This document shows, in pieces, positions 22,503-33,745 of a stretch of DNA of 64,000 nucleotides. The notes under the pieces are model-generated. The model saw only the letters and a program-made list of their open reading frames with translations. It was not told where the DNA came from and ran no database searches. The stretch's first letter is position 1; every line of letters begins with the position of its first letter. Origin of the DNA: Poa pratensis (Eukaryota > Streptophyta > Magnoliopsida > Poales > Poaceae); NCBI GenBank assembly GCA_947311845.1, contig CAMZMU010000089.1:24701981-24765980 (forward strand), read 5' to 3'. Both the position numbers and the translations under genes were made by a program.

Positions 22503-22651
22503 CTATCTCCGGTTCAAAATATAAAATGTTTTAACCTTTTTCTGATTCAGCTGTATCTGAACACGTTCCAATGTGTAGATTAACTTATTTTAGTCCGTAC
22601 GTAGTCCATATTAAAATATTTAAAATATCTCATAATTTGGAACGGAGGGAG
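22503..22651. mobile_element. Stowaway-type MITE (about 149 bp)
   Basis: The left end CTATCTCCGGTTCAAAAT and the right end ATTTGGAACGGAGGGAG form imperfect inverted repeats of the CTCCCTCCGTTCC type used by Stowaway MITEs. TA dinucleotides flank both sides (22501-22502 and 22652-22653), the expected Tc1/mariner target duplication. Confidence 0.85.
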
Positions 22652-22744
22652 TAGATGTAGTAATTTGGATAAAAACTTTTCTTCATAGTTTATAGCGGTT
22701 TTTTAGTGATATGAGAGCCTCGTCGGAAAGTGTTTTGTGATTCC

Positions 22745-23060
22745 GGGCACCAGTGCTCTCTCTTATTTAAAAAATTCGAAAATCATATTTGTGAGTTTTC
22801 AAAAAATCGGAAAAAAATCCAGATATAGCCCATGGTGTATCCCACAAACGTGTAAAATTTTAATCTGAGATACTTTATATTATGGGCTACATAAAAATAC
22901 ATTTGTCATTTTTGTGTAGCCCGGAATACAAAGTTTTTGAAGTTGATATTTTGAACGTTAGTACGATATATCATTGGCTATACGTGGAATTGTTTTCAGA
23001 TTTTTTTAACTTATGAATATGATTTTCGAATTTTTTAAATAGGAGGGACCGCCGGTGCCC
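22745..23060. mobile_element. Foldback or MITE-like element with about 50-bp inverted repeats
   Basis: The first about 53 bases (from GGGCACC at 22745) and the last about 53 (ending GGTGCCC at 23060) are reverse complements with few mismatches. A shared 20-base core runs AAAAAATTCGAAAATCATAT. The 210-bp centre is AT-rich and non-coding. I found no clear target duplication, so the superfamily (Mutator-like foldback?) is open. Confidence 0.75.
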
Positions 23061-23128
23061 ATGAGCAAAAAAAAAATAAAATCCACTGGAGCCTCTTTTG
23101 TTATTCTTTGCTCATACTGTTCGATTGC

Positions 23129-23890
23129 TTTTTTTTTTTTTGATTTTTCATACTTGTATTCATACTAAAAAGGGAGCCTTACACATCGAGATACAAGCAA
23201 AGAAAACGAGAAGAAAACAAGAACAGCAGCGATGGCACCGTCCATCTTCAACCTCCAGGACGCCCGGCACGCCGCCCCTCCACCGTCGAAGACGCCGAAG
23301 AAGGCAACCACCAGGAACACCCGCCGCGGGAGCAGAAGAGCTCCTAGCCCGAAGGCGTTGACGAGCCGCAGTTACCACCAGCTCCGTGGAGCTGGATCTG
23401 ATGCCGACAAAGCAATATCGGCCGGGGGGCCTCCCCAAGCTTGATCTGCCCCAGATCCGAGGCCTACGCCTCAGATCCCCCACCTTCACGCCACCAGCCC
23501 GCACCTCCGTCGTCTTGAAACTCCTCCACCAGCCTCCTGTACACACGCCACGATCCCGCCGTCGCCGCTGGAGAAAGCAACGGGGAGAAGGTGACTCACC
23601 CGCAGCTCGGCAACGCCGTCGAAGACGACGCCGAAACGAGGGAGCTGCAGAGCACCAAAAAGACGCCGCCGGCGACCCCACCACGCCAGCGCCGCCCCAA
23701 GGCTCCCTAACTACCCGCCGGAACGCAGATCCGGGGATTCCCCACCCTCCCGCCGCCGTAGCGGCAGGCGGAGGGTGGGGAATCCCACGGATACGCCGGC
23801 GGCCGCCGGGAAGACCGAAGTCGCCTCCGATGCGCCTCTGGGTAGAACAATGCCTGTTGGGCACTTGTACATCCAAGCATGGATAGTTGG
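23129..23890 (-). mobile_element. Antisense poly(A)-tailed GC-rich retroelement or retrocopy
   Basis: On the minus strand a GC-rich sequence from about 23890 ends in a 13-base A run (T run at 23129-23141), preceded by an AT-rich 3' tail. This is the form of a non-LTR retroelement or reverse-transcribed RNA. Long open frames on both strands are Arg/Pro-rich and unconvincing. A strong hairpin lies at 23734-23786. Confidence 0.5.
23734..23786. repeat. Inverted repeat, GC-rich
   Basis: The left arm GGGATTCCCCACCCTCC (from 23734) is matched by the right arm GGAGGGTGGGGAATCCC ending at 23786, with GC-rich sequence between. It would form a stable hairpin. Confidence 0.8.
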
Positions 23891-24029
23891 ATACGACCCC
23901 TATTTCCCGGGGCCGTTCTTGCGCGCGGCGTAGTAGCATCACTACAAAACAGCTAACGCAAGTAGCATCACTACAGCGTGTTTTGCGACACCTAATAATG
24001 GATTGCCAATAATTACTCGTGACAATCAA

Positions 24030-25122
24030 GCAAGCAATGCTACTCTTGAGTCTTGACGCGTGCTAGCGGTCGAAAGGACGTCGGGTCATGACAAGGAAAA
24101 CTTTCATTAAAAGGAGCAGGAAAAGCCATTGTTTCGCCGGAGGATGAGAAGACGGGACAAGAGCGCGCGGCGCCGTGTCACGTGGCATGGCTCCTATCCT
24201 AGTTGTCCTAGGTAAGCGAGAGCCAGATTTCTTTTCTGTTATCCCGACGCAATCCCACAAGGCTCTTGTCACTAGCTCGGCTCTCACGTGCTTGTCACGG
24301 TACTAATCTCCCGTAGACTCAAGCTCAACATACATTTTCAACTATATTTGGAACCCAAACGGTTCTTCTTTCTCGATGCAAAACTGTCACTTTACTAAAC
24401 TGCATTTTCATTGCGCTTTTCTCAACGGGGAGCCAAGTTTAGGAACATTTTGCCAGCCGACAAGGCTTCCAATGCAGGTTTTCTTGAGGAAACCCTGAAA
24501 AAGGATGCAAGAAATGAGGGTTTTGGTTAATCACGGACGCAAAAGCCAACACCCAGCAAGGGTTCAAAATTGGCATCAATAAACAAGTGCAAACCCCCCA
24601 GCAACAGCCAACAGTGACATTACTAGCCCCCGACCTAGCTGAGAAGACCTCACGTAGCCACCATTAAATACTCCGCCGCTCCCGAGAAGCGCAGATAAGA
24701 CCAGAGCAAGCGAGGTTTTACTACTAACCCCCGATTCCAGGGTTTAAGCTAACTGAAACATACTGTAACTGAAGAGAGAGACTTTTACAAAAACTGAAGA
24801 GACTGACTGACCGAGCAGCGTCTCCGTCTCCGGCCTCCTCCATATGCGACTTGGGTGCGGCTCAAGCAAACGCCAGCTCAAAGCAAAGCTCCTCCGCCAC
24901 CTCACTGCCTCGCCTCCTCCCCGCACTCCACTCCCACATGCCTCGCCATCCACTTCACCTCGCCTAGCTAGTCGCCTCCTCCCACTAGCAAGCAAAGAGC
25001 TCCTCGATCCCATGCCGCGGTGAGCTCGCTCACCGTGCCGCTCCTGATAACAAAGAGGGGAAAAGCTTTTCTTTTTTTCTTGCCCATTTCGCGCGGCCGG
25101 TTTCTTGATCGCCGGAATAAGA
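24030..25122 (+). promoter_or_regulatory. Upstream region of the receptor kinase; possible TATA at 24665-24670
   Basis: There is no gene in this stretch. TAAATA at 24665 within CCATTAAATACTCC is a plausible TATA box about 450 bases before the ATG. The start site is not evident, and the leader would be CT-rich. Confidence 0.3.
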
Positions 25123-28100
25123 ATGGCGCACCGGCGCGCCTGGTTCTCCATGGCGGTGCTATTCGTGGCCGCGCTTGTTGTGCTCCGGCCGGCCGCCGCG
25201 CTGTCCCCGGACGGCAGGGCGCTGCTGTCTCTCCTCCCGACAGCGCCCTCGCCGGTGCTGCCATCGTGGGACCCCACCGCCGCGACGCCGTGCTCGTGGC
25301 AGGGGGTCACCTGCTCGCCGCAGAGCCGGGTGGTCTCGCTCTCGCTGCCCAACACCTTCCTCAACCTCTCCACCCTCCCGCCGCCGCTCGCCTCGCTCTC
25401 GTCGCTGCAGCTGCTCAACCTCTCCACCTGCAACATCTCCGGGCCCATCCCGCCGTCCTACGCGTCGCTCGCGGCGCTCCGCGTGCTGGACCTCTCCTCC
25501 AACGCGCTCTACGGCGCCGTCCCGCCGAGCTCGGCGCTCTGTCGGCGCTGCAGTACCTGTTCCTCAACTCAAACCGCTTCACCGGCGCCATCCCGCGCTC
25601 CCTCGCCAACCTCTCCGCGCTCGAGGTGCTCTGCGTCCAGGACAACCTCTTCAACGGCACCATCCCGGCGTCCCTCGGCGCGCTCACCGCGCTCCAGCAG
25701 CTCCGGGTCGGCGGCAACCCGGGGCTGACGGGCCCCATCCCGCCATCCCTCGGCGCGCTCTCCAACCTCACCGTCTTCGGCGGCGCGGCCACGGGGCTGT
25801 CCGGCCCCATCCCGGAGGAGCTCGGCAACCTCGTCAACCTCCAGACGCTGGCGCTGTACGATACCAGCATCTCCGGCCCTGTGCCGGCGGCGCTCGGCGG
25901 GTGCGTCGAGCTGCGCAACCTCTACCTCCACATGAACAAGCTCTCCGGACCGATACCGCCCGAGCTCGGGAGGCTGCAGAAGCTTACCAGCCTGCTGCTC
26001 TGGGGCAATGCCCTCTCCGGGAAGATCCCGCCGGAGCTCTCCAGCTGCTCGGCACTGGTTGTGCTCGACCTGTCGGGCAACCGGCTCTCGGGCCAGGTGC
26101 CTGGGGCGCTAGGGCGTCTCACCGCGCTCGAGCAGCTGCACCTGTCCGACAACCAGCTCACGGGCCACATACCGCCGGAGCTCAGCAACTGCAGCAGCCT
26201 CACCACCCTGCAGCTCGACAAGAATGGCCTCTCCGGGGCGATACCGCCGCAGTTCGGGGAGCTCAAGGCGCTGCAGGTGTTGTTCCTTTGGGGCAATGAG
26301 CTGTCCGGCTCCATTCCGCCGGAGCTCGGCGACTGCGCCGACCTGTACGCGCTGGACCTGTCCAGGAACCGGCTCACCGGTGGCATCCCCGACGAGGTCT
26401 TCGGGCTCCAGAAGCTCAGCAAACTGCTCCTGCTCGGCAACGCGCTATCCGGGCCGCTACCACCGAGCGTCGCGGACTGCGTGTCGTTGGTCCGGCTCCG
26501 GCTGGGCGAGAACCAGCTCGTCGGCGAGATACCCAGGGAGATTGGCAAGCTGCAGAACCTGGTGTTCCTGGACCTGTACACCAACAGGTTCACCGGGCCG
26601 CTGCCCGCCGAGCTCGCCAACATCACCGTGCTGGAGCTGCTCGACGTGCACAACAACAGCTTCACGGGCCACGTCCCTCTGCAGTTCGGGGCGCTCGTGA
26701 ACCTGGAACAGCTTGATCTCAGCATGAACAACCTCAGCGGAGAGATACCGGCGAGCTTCGGCAACTTCAGCTACCTCAACAAGCTCATTCTTAGCAAAAA
26801 CATGCTCTCCGGGCCATTGCCCAAGTCGATTCAGAACCTGCAGAAGCTGACCATGCTGGACTTGAGCAGTAACAGCTTCTCTGGTCCGATACCGCCCGAG
26901 ATCGGCGCGTTGTCAAGCCTGAGCATTAGCCTGGACCTGAGCGGGAACAGGTTCGTCGGTGAGCTGCCCGAGGAGATGTCCGGCTTCACGCAGTTGCAGT
27001 CGCTCGATCTCGCGAGCAATGGGCTTTATGGTAGCATCTCAGTGCTCGGCAGGCTCACCAGCCTGACGTCCCTCAACATTTCGTACAACAACTTCTCCGG
27101 CGCGATCCCAGTGACGCCGTTCTTCAAGACATTGTCGTCGAATTCCTACATCAACAATCCAAGCCTATGTGAGTCCTTTGATGGGCACATTTGTGCATCG
27201 GACACGGTTCGCAGAACCACAATGAAGACTGTCAGGACTGTGATCCTTGTCTGCGCTGTTTTAGGCTCGATCACGCTGTTGCTTGTCGTGGTCTGGATCC
27301 TCATCACCAGAAGCAGGAGGCTTGAGGGCGAGAAGGCGAAGAGCATGTCAGCTGCGGGCGGTAATGACTTCTCGTACCCTTGGACGTTTACGCCATTCCA
27401 GAAGCTCAACTTCTGCGTCGATAACATCTTGGAATGCCTGAGAGATGAGAATGTCATCGGCAAGGGTTGCTCAGGAGTCGTGTACAGAGCTGAAATGCCA
27501 AATGGGGATGTCATCGCGGTGAAGAAGCTCTGGAAGACGACGAAGGAGGAGCCAATTGATGTGTTTGCTGCCGAGATCCAGATATTGGGTCATATCAGGC
27601 ACCGGAACATTGTCAAGCTGCTTGGTTACTGCTCAAACAAGACTGTCAAGCTCTTGCTCTACAACTACGTCCCTAACGGCAATCTGCAGGAGCTCTGAAG
27701 GAAAACAGGAGCTTAGACTGGGATACACGATACAAGATCGCCATTGGGGCGGCACAGGGGCTGTCCTATCTGCACCATGACTGCGTCCCCGCAATACTCC
27801 ACCGGGACGTCAAGTGCAACAACATACTGCTCGATTCAAAGTATGAGTCGTACTTGGCTGACTTTGGGCTGGCCAAGCTGATGAACTCCCCCAATTATCA
27901 TCACGCCATGTCACGGATTGCCGGTTCTTATGGATACATTGCTCCAGGCAAGTTATTCCTGCTAAACTGCATTACTCTTCTATATTTTCTTCAGCATTTA
28001 GACATGTACAGCAGCACCAGTTAATTGCACAGCGCAATTATTATTTGGGTTGTGCTGTTACCTGTGCAAGAATCTTTGACTTGTGATTGCTTCTAATAAC

Positions 28101-28802
28101 CTTAACATGGTTCTTCATCCATTACAATGTCTATTGCTTGCGGTTTAAGCGGGTGAGTGAGACTGATTACTCTGACTAGGTATTAACTGACATTGTTCTT
28201 GCGTAGAAATATACCTGCTAGTTTCTCATATCACAAACATCCTTGTCCACTGAAGCATGTTGACTTCATTGCTTCGATTCCAATGCTTAGCACATCACTG
28301 TGTCGATTCTGTAATTATACTGTCGTAAAGCAGTACACACTACAAATATTGTTCTACTACTAGCTGTAGATGATTTCAGGGCCTAATGGTTTGACATTTC
28401 TTTTTTCTCATCTCAGAGTATGCATACACATCAAACATCACCGAGAAGAGCGATGTCTACAGCTACGGCGTGGTGCTCCTGGAGATCCTGAGCGGGCGCA
28501 GCGCCATCGAGCCGATGGACAGCGACAGCCTCCACATCGTGGAGTGGGCGAAGAAGAAGATGGGGAGCTACGAGCCGGCAGTGAACATCCTAGACCCAAA
28601 GCTGCGCGGCATGCCGGACCAGCTAGTCCAGGAGATGCTGCAGACACTGGGCATCGCCATCTTCTGTGTGAACCCCGCACCTGGGGAGCGGCCAACCATG
28701 AAGGAGGTGGTGGCCTTCCTCAAGGAGGTGAAGAGCCCGCCGGAAGAGTGGGCTAAGACGGCGCAGCAGCCGCTCATCAAGCCTGGAAGCCAGGAAGGCT
28801 GA
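25123..28802 (+). CDS. LRR receptor-like kinase, subfamily XI (RGI/At1g34110-like), with two 1-bp frame breaks
   Basis: This is a plasma-membrane receptor kinase. From ATG 25123 a signal peptide ([11 protein letters not shown], ending PAAALS) leads into an LRR N-cap with CSWQGVTC, then more than 20 plant-type LRRs (about 25390-27110, repeated SGxIPxxLG). A Cys pair and TM helix follow ([20 protein letters not shown], near 27240). The kinase has loop [14 protein letters not shown] with the Lys, HRDVKCNN (RD type) and DFG in ADFGLAK. The C-terminus [15 protein letters not shown] recalls the RGI5-type receptors for root meristem growth factor peptides. One intron, 27948-28416, splits IAP|EY with a GC donor. 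Frame breaks near 25526 and 27695 each fit one missing base; with both supplied the CDS is exactly 1071 codons, normal for the family. This suggests sequence error or a very recent pseudogene. Confidence 0.9.
27948..28416 (+). other. GC-AG intron in the kinase domain
   Basis: The exon ends ...GCTCCAG and the intron starts GCAAGT, then ends ...CATCTCAG. Phase and protein continuity (GYIAP then EYAYTSNI) require this donor. AG|GCAAGT is the standard context for the rare GC donor class. Confidence 0.85.
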
Positions 28803-29036
28803 CGAAAGCATTGTTGCGGTGGAGACCAGGAGATGATACTGAAGGTGGAAAAGGGAAAAAAAAAAAGGGAGAGTAGGATTTTGATAATTACCTAGCTAGC
28901 TTTGGTTAGGGATTTCTTGTACAGTTTCAAATGACGTTGTAGCTCAGTCTGGTGAACTTGAATGGAAAATTTCTCAGTTATTAGTTTGCTCTAGCAATAC
29001 ATCACCGATCACTCTGCTTCTGTTAGATTCTTGAGT
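28803..29036 (+). other. Receptor kinase 3' untranslated region
   Basis: This is AT-rich non-coding sequence after the stop, including an A run at about 28856-28865. No clear polyadenylation signal stands out. It is bounded by the LINE tail that begins at the T run near 29038. Confidence 0.5.
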
Positions 29037-29037
29037 T

Positions 29038-29330
29038 TTTTTTTTGACGATCAAAGTGGCAAGAGCTCTGCCATTGCATTAAAGAAAGGAGTGATACCAA
29101 AGGTTACAGATTAGAGGACAAAATTGGAGGCCAGAAACAGGCCGAAAACTAGAGAAACTACTCCCAAAAAGCCTCTCTTAAGAGGGACATGTCATCTTTG
29201 ATTAGCTGCAGAACACCATCAGGAGGCAACGAGCGCCCCTGCATGCCGCGAAGTAAACTTACTGTACTTGAAAGAACAAATAAGCCTACTGCAAACTGAA
29301 GAATGGAGGTGAGACTATTATTCTGCCGGC
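29038..29330 (-). mobile_element. LINE 3'-end fragment, antisense
   Basis: The T run near 29038 followed by GACGATCAAAGTGGCAAGAGCTC is, on the minus strand, a typical cereal LINE 3' end (ATGCAATGGCAGAGCTCTTGCC... then poly(A)). There is no coding part, and the 5' limit is uncertain. 29331-29611 contains nothing recognisable. Confidence 0.5.
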
Positions 29331-29611
29331 ATCAACATCTAGCAGAAGCAAAACCCGAACTAATCTTGATGTTGCAAGGGCTTCGAATTTGACACCTCAA
29401 AATCTGGACTCAAACTACCAAACTGAAATTGTCAATCTTGAACTCAAGAAGGAATATTGAATACTATTTCAAACTCAAGAACTGAAGGTGAATTATTTCA
29501 TTCTCTCAATTGGACAAATCCTCTCTTCTTTGAGAAGTAATTGGACAATTTCTATTAGCGCCGAATAGCGCCGGCCCATGATGAGTCCGGCCTGTTGGGC
29601 CAGCCATGTAG

Positions 29612-29760
29612 AGTTTTTTCCAACTTTTCTTCTTATTTTATTTTGTTTTTCTTTTCTGTTCTTGGTCCTGTCTTTTGTTTTCTTCCTTTTCTTTTCCTTT
29701 TCATGTTTTCTTTTTTCCTTTCCATTTTCCTTATCTATTTCTTTTCCGTTCTAAAAAATC
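29612..29760 (+). repeat. Pyrimidine-rich tract
   Basis: About 150 bases consist almost wholly of T and C, in runs of TTTTC/TTCC type. There is no exact repeat unit. The ORF through it is a composition effect. Confidence 0.7.
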
Positions 29761-29904
29761 ATATGAAATTTTCTTTGTGAAATATGTTTTTTTAAATATA
29801 ATATAAACGCAAACCACATGCACACATGTACAAGAAGCACCTATGAACGTACCCATATGAACGCAGAGACGCACAACCGGGTATCCTTGGTTTCTTCAGT
29901 CGAG

Positions 29905-30320
29905 CGAGGATGGCGGCAGGAGAAGGACCCCTGGGCGCTCGAGCGGCACTCATCCGAGCTCGACCAGGACTCCTCAAAGCTTGAGCAGGGGCAACTTTGT
30001 CATCCGCCGGCCATTGCTCCCGATCCCATTCCCTTCGTCGATCTTGAGTCCGATGATGAGGAGGAGGAGGTGGGGGTATGGCCGACTATCAAGCCATGGA
30101 GCAGGCCAAGCATTCCGCTGAGCAATAACAGCTCATGGATACTCTGGTCGTTTCTGTGGTCGACGCAGAAGCCACAGAGAAGGCGAGAGCCGCGCAGTAT
30201 GCAGACGACCCGCAGAAGGCTCTGAACAACTCGGTGAATGGCAAAGGCAAGGCCCCAATGGAGGTGGAGGGCAAGAGCAAGGCCCCGGCGGAGGTTTCCG
30301 ATGACGAGGACGAGTGGTAG
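29905..30320 (+). pseudogene. Decayed ORF with acidic C-terminus, function unknown
   Basis: Adjacent frames read as one protein-like piece: ERGWRQEKDPWALERH, then DPIPFVDLESDDEEEEVG, then after a shift near 30075 MADYQAMEQAKHSAEQ, a TAA at about 30129, and MDTLVVSVVDAEATEKARA through KGKAPMEVEGKSKAPAEVS to DDEDEW and a stop at 30320. I do not recognise the family. Charged, low-complexity hypothetical proteins of this kind are common near cereal transposons. It is not an intact gene. 30321-31150 is AT-rich without a gene. Confidence 0.4.
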
Positions 30321-31289
30321 TTCATTGATCTAGTGTATAATTACAACGACCAAACTCGGCACAAACATGTGCATTAACATTGTAAACAACATTGCCAAAG
30401 CGAGATTACAAGATTTTTTGAATTGTTATTTTTAATATATTTTTTTAGTGCCAAAATCCCCATTTTTGTGAAGTAGATACCACAAATAAGATTGCAAATT
30501 GACCTCTCACATTTTTTACACAAAGTATATCATATGGGAGGCAAAATCCCTGAATATCTTGAATTTTTTAGCTTTTTAACTATATTTCACTCATTAAATG
30601 AGTTTAATAGCAATAGAATTTACCTACGAAAAAATCACATAAATCGAGAAAAAATAAAAAAAACCTGGGGGAATCTTCTTTTTAGTGTAGTATTATCAGG
30701 GAAAAATTATAAACTTGCAATACAACAGATTTCAATGTTTCGTGTCCTAGAGCGCGCACTGTGGGTGCGAGTCCGGGTGCCAGTTCACGTCCAGAACGCG
30801 CTTGGATGGCATGACACGAATGCACGTATGCAGGTATGCACATAAACATCAAATTATCGCGCCAGTTCTCGTACAATATGGTGACATGTGTAGACGGATC
30901 ACACCGTTTACAATTGCAGTCAATTTCACCAGAACGTCAATTCACGTCAACTGTTCGACGGATGTACAACACGCATCAAGATGGTCTAGATGACGTGGTG
31001 AACATTCATTGCCCTGTCATTACAACTAAACTACTCCGTAGTAGTCACATTATGCCATCATTGTGAATAAGTCGTAACGTACTGTCTTGTCACACACTGG
31101 TTTTGGCAAAATACGAAGTGATCTCTCCATCTGTTCATTTCCGTAGGTGGTTATCGATCTATGCACTGCAGTAAATTCTTCTCACCGATAAAACCCCATT
31201 GTGTTTGCCATTGTGGTTCCAACATTTCCAAGAGCAGTTCCTCTCTTCCTAGTTCTCTCCCACCAACGAGAAAAAACCCTCCCTTCCGA

Positions 31290-31536
31290 GCAATGGCGGA
31301 CGACGACTGGTAGCACAACGAGGAGATCCCTAGAGACAACACTTGCGGCGAAGACGAGGAGGGCCACGACCTCTGGTGGGAGGGGGGCCATGACCCCTGG
31401 TGGGAGGGGCATGGGAGGAGGAGGCGACGACGAGGAGGAAGAGCCGGCGGATGACGTCGACGACGACGATGACTCCTCCAGCGATGACGAGGAGGAGGAG
31501 AAGTATCAGAGTCATCCTGACTGTAGGAGACCTTAG
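31290..31536 (+). pseudogene. Acidic low-complexity ORF fragment
   Basis: The plus frame 31201-31536 ends in a run of Asp/Glu (PADDVDDDDDSSSDDEEEE) after Gly-rich text. A separate frame gives MADDDW and a stop at 31293-31313. It resembles the acidic tail at 30290-30320. No domain is visible. It is probably a transposon-associated remnant and may be non-coding. Confidence 0.25.
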
Positions 31537-31540
31537 TTAG

Positions 31541-33745
31541 CATGGACGTTAGTTAGGAAAGGAAATATTTTGTTAAAAATATATTACCACCAAAAATATA
31601 TTTTTATCTAGGGAAGTCCAAAAATAGCTTCCACTCTTCTCACCTTCCCAAATATTTCTGAGTCTTATCCCTCTATTTTAAGATTTTTCAAGGATTTCTC
31701 TACTCCCTCTTAACCATTCAAAACCCATATATATATACTTGACGGTGAACTCCAGAGAGACCTAATTAGCTAATACCCAGAAGGAGAAGGAGTTCCATCT
31801 CAAATACTCAACATTCAACCTCAAGATGATTGATCTGCAAATGCCAAGGTCGTCGACATCAACAAAGCAAGAGACCTCTGAAGACCTCAGCTCAACATCA
31901 ACAATTCTACTCAAGTTGCAACTTGGACAATCTCAATTTTTTCAGCCGAAGCCTAAGGCGACAAAGTGAAGACTTCACCAACCATGTTTAACTGAGACCA
32001 TAGGATAAAAATGATAGGAACCTTGGTTGTACTACCCAAACTAACACGAGTATTAGGCGTCCGTTGGTACTAGACGTACCTTGTGTGCTCTTTGCTTGTG
32101 TGTACTCTGCTCGTGTGTTGTTTTTCATGTGTGCTTCATAATCATGCCTTGTCGGCAGCATAAAGTAATCGCGAATTTCTCTTTTTGTAAAACTCCTTTT
32201 GCCCCCCGACAAAAATGCCTTTTGGCCTCTTGGCCATAGTTGCCCCTTGCAGTAGATGTTAAACCCGTTGGGGAAGTCTTTCTAAAATGCTTTTCCTCTC
32301 TTCGAAACCATCCTCCGATAAGAACTGACAGTTGCGCAAGATACAGAAGACCCCCGATCTTTACCCTAATAGCCTGAGATTTTGCAACCTAACCGGCAAG
32401 TCAGGCAATGGTCTTCATACACTATTTGGAGCAAGTGCGACAAGATCCCGAAGGAAGCGGCAAGTTTATGCCAACCTCGCGAAGACACGAACGTCACCTC
32501 GTAACATTAACTTGTGGAATTACAAGAATACCATACTAACTTATTGTATCTATGTTAAGATTAACATTTGACCCAAGCCCACGATAGTACCAACTAACCT
32601 CTCGGGACTGAAAGCCTTGACAAGGAAAGATGCGACATGGGAAGGCCCACTTTCTGTTGGTAGTGAGGAGATCTCCATCATCAAGGCTGAAGCCGACCAA
32701 CATCGAGGATCGTCTACGCGGAACCGAACCAGGAAGCAAGCACCATCAACGTCACCTGTCGAGCAATCATTTCTTTTTCAACTGGCCACGACCAATCAAA
32801 CCAAAGGAGGATTCAAGAAGCACGAATGGAGACTGCTGACATGAAGCTCCTTAACGCTAACTAAGAACGCGACCCTCACACCCTCGTCAAAAAGCAGACC
32901 AAACTGCCTACCTCTAGGGTCCTTGAACTAACTTTTAGACTCCTCAGGACGCTCTAGACCATATACTCTACATCTTAGGATTTCTGCAAGGTTTCATGAC
33001 GCCCCAAAGCAAAGGAAGTCAACAACGATGTATCTCCTCTACTCAGCCGGAGAAGTACAATAACGAAGACATCCTGTCCAGCGGCATCCAAGAAGAACCA
33101 AACGTCGCAAGCACCAGCAGTTGACAACACCAACCGCCAAGCCAGCTGAGATGCAAATGGAAGCTTTTAGCACCCCTCGACTAATTAGAAACCAGAGAGA
33201 GTCGAGTCTACGGACTGGACGCATCCTGAAAGCAATGCGTCCTTATCTGCGACCCTCGTAAGGCGACAATAACAGGACGTGATATCTGCACCAACCCCAA
33301 GCACTTAAGAGTGACACCCAGTATGAAGATCGTCAAGCTACTCAAGATGAACGATGCCTCCAAGTCAATTCTAGCTGCAACCTCCAACATGACCTTTCAA
33401 AATCCCTTTTTAAGGGGGGAAGACGTGCACTACGTATACAAGAACATGTTAATAATTAGTTCATTGCGCCTTAGCCTTGTAGTATCTGAAAACGACCAAC
33501 CAGGACTCTTCATCGGCATCAATCATCGAGTCACCCCCATCATCAAGATCTTGGGCTCAGCAAAGAAGATTATCACCAAAGAAAGCCCTCGCAACACCAA
33601 GTTGTCAAGATCTCACATGGCGACCTCACTGAAGAAGCAACGACCTCGGATGTATAGCCAGCCCAAAACCCGTGCCCTCGTACTCCCCTAGTACCTCGCC
33701 TAGCAAATCTCGAGGACGAGATTTATTTTTAAGGGGGGAAGGATC
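31541..33745 (+). mobile_element. Internal, non-coding part of a Tekay-type non-autonomous LTR element
   Basis: No gag or pol motif is visible over 2.2 kb, but the 3' end has the hallmark of a chromovirus: CTCGAGGACGAGATTTATTTTTAAGGGGGGAAGGATC (33710-33745, here spanning coding tail and polypurine tract) directly before TGTAACACCC. A second polypurine copy lies at about 33405-33422. The left limit is not defined and no 5' LTR was found; a TATATATATA at about 31728 may belong to another element. Confidence 0.5.

Noticed and set aside
23931..23980. CACTACA motifs as a CACTA transposon end
   Set aside because: AGTAGCATCACTACA occurs twice, but no inverted partner, subterminal repeats or 3-bp duplication was found.
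23160..24029. 289-codon minus-strand ORF
   Set aside because: Arg/Gly/Pro-rich with no domain, lies in a poly(A)-tailed repeat, and opposite frames are equally open because of high GC.
25175..26299. 374-codon ORF and several minus ORFs over the LRR region
   Set aside because: Out-of-frame shadows of the GC-rich LRR receptor coding sequence.
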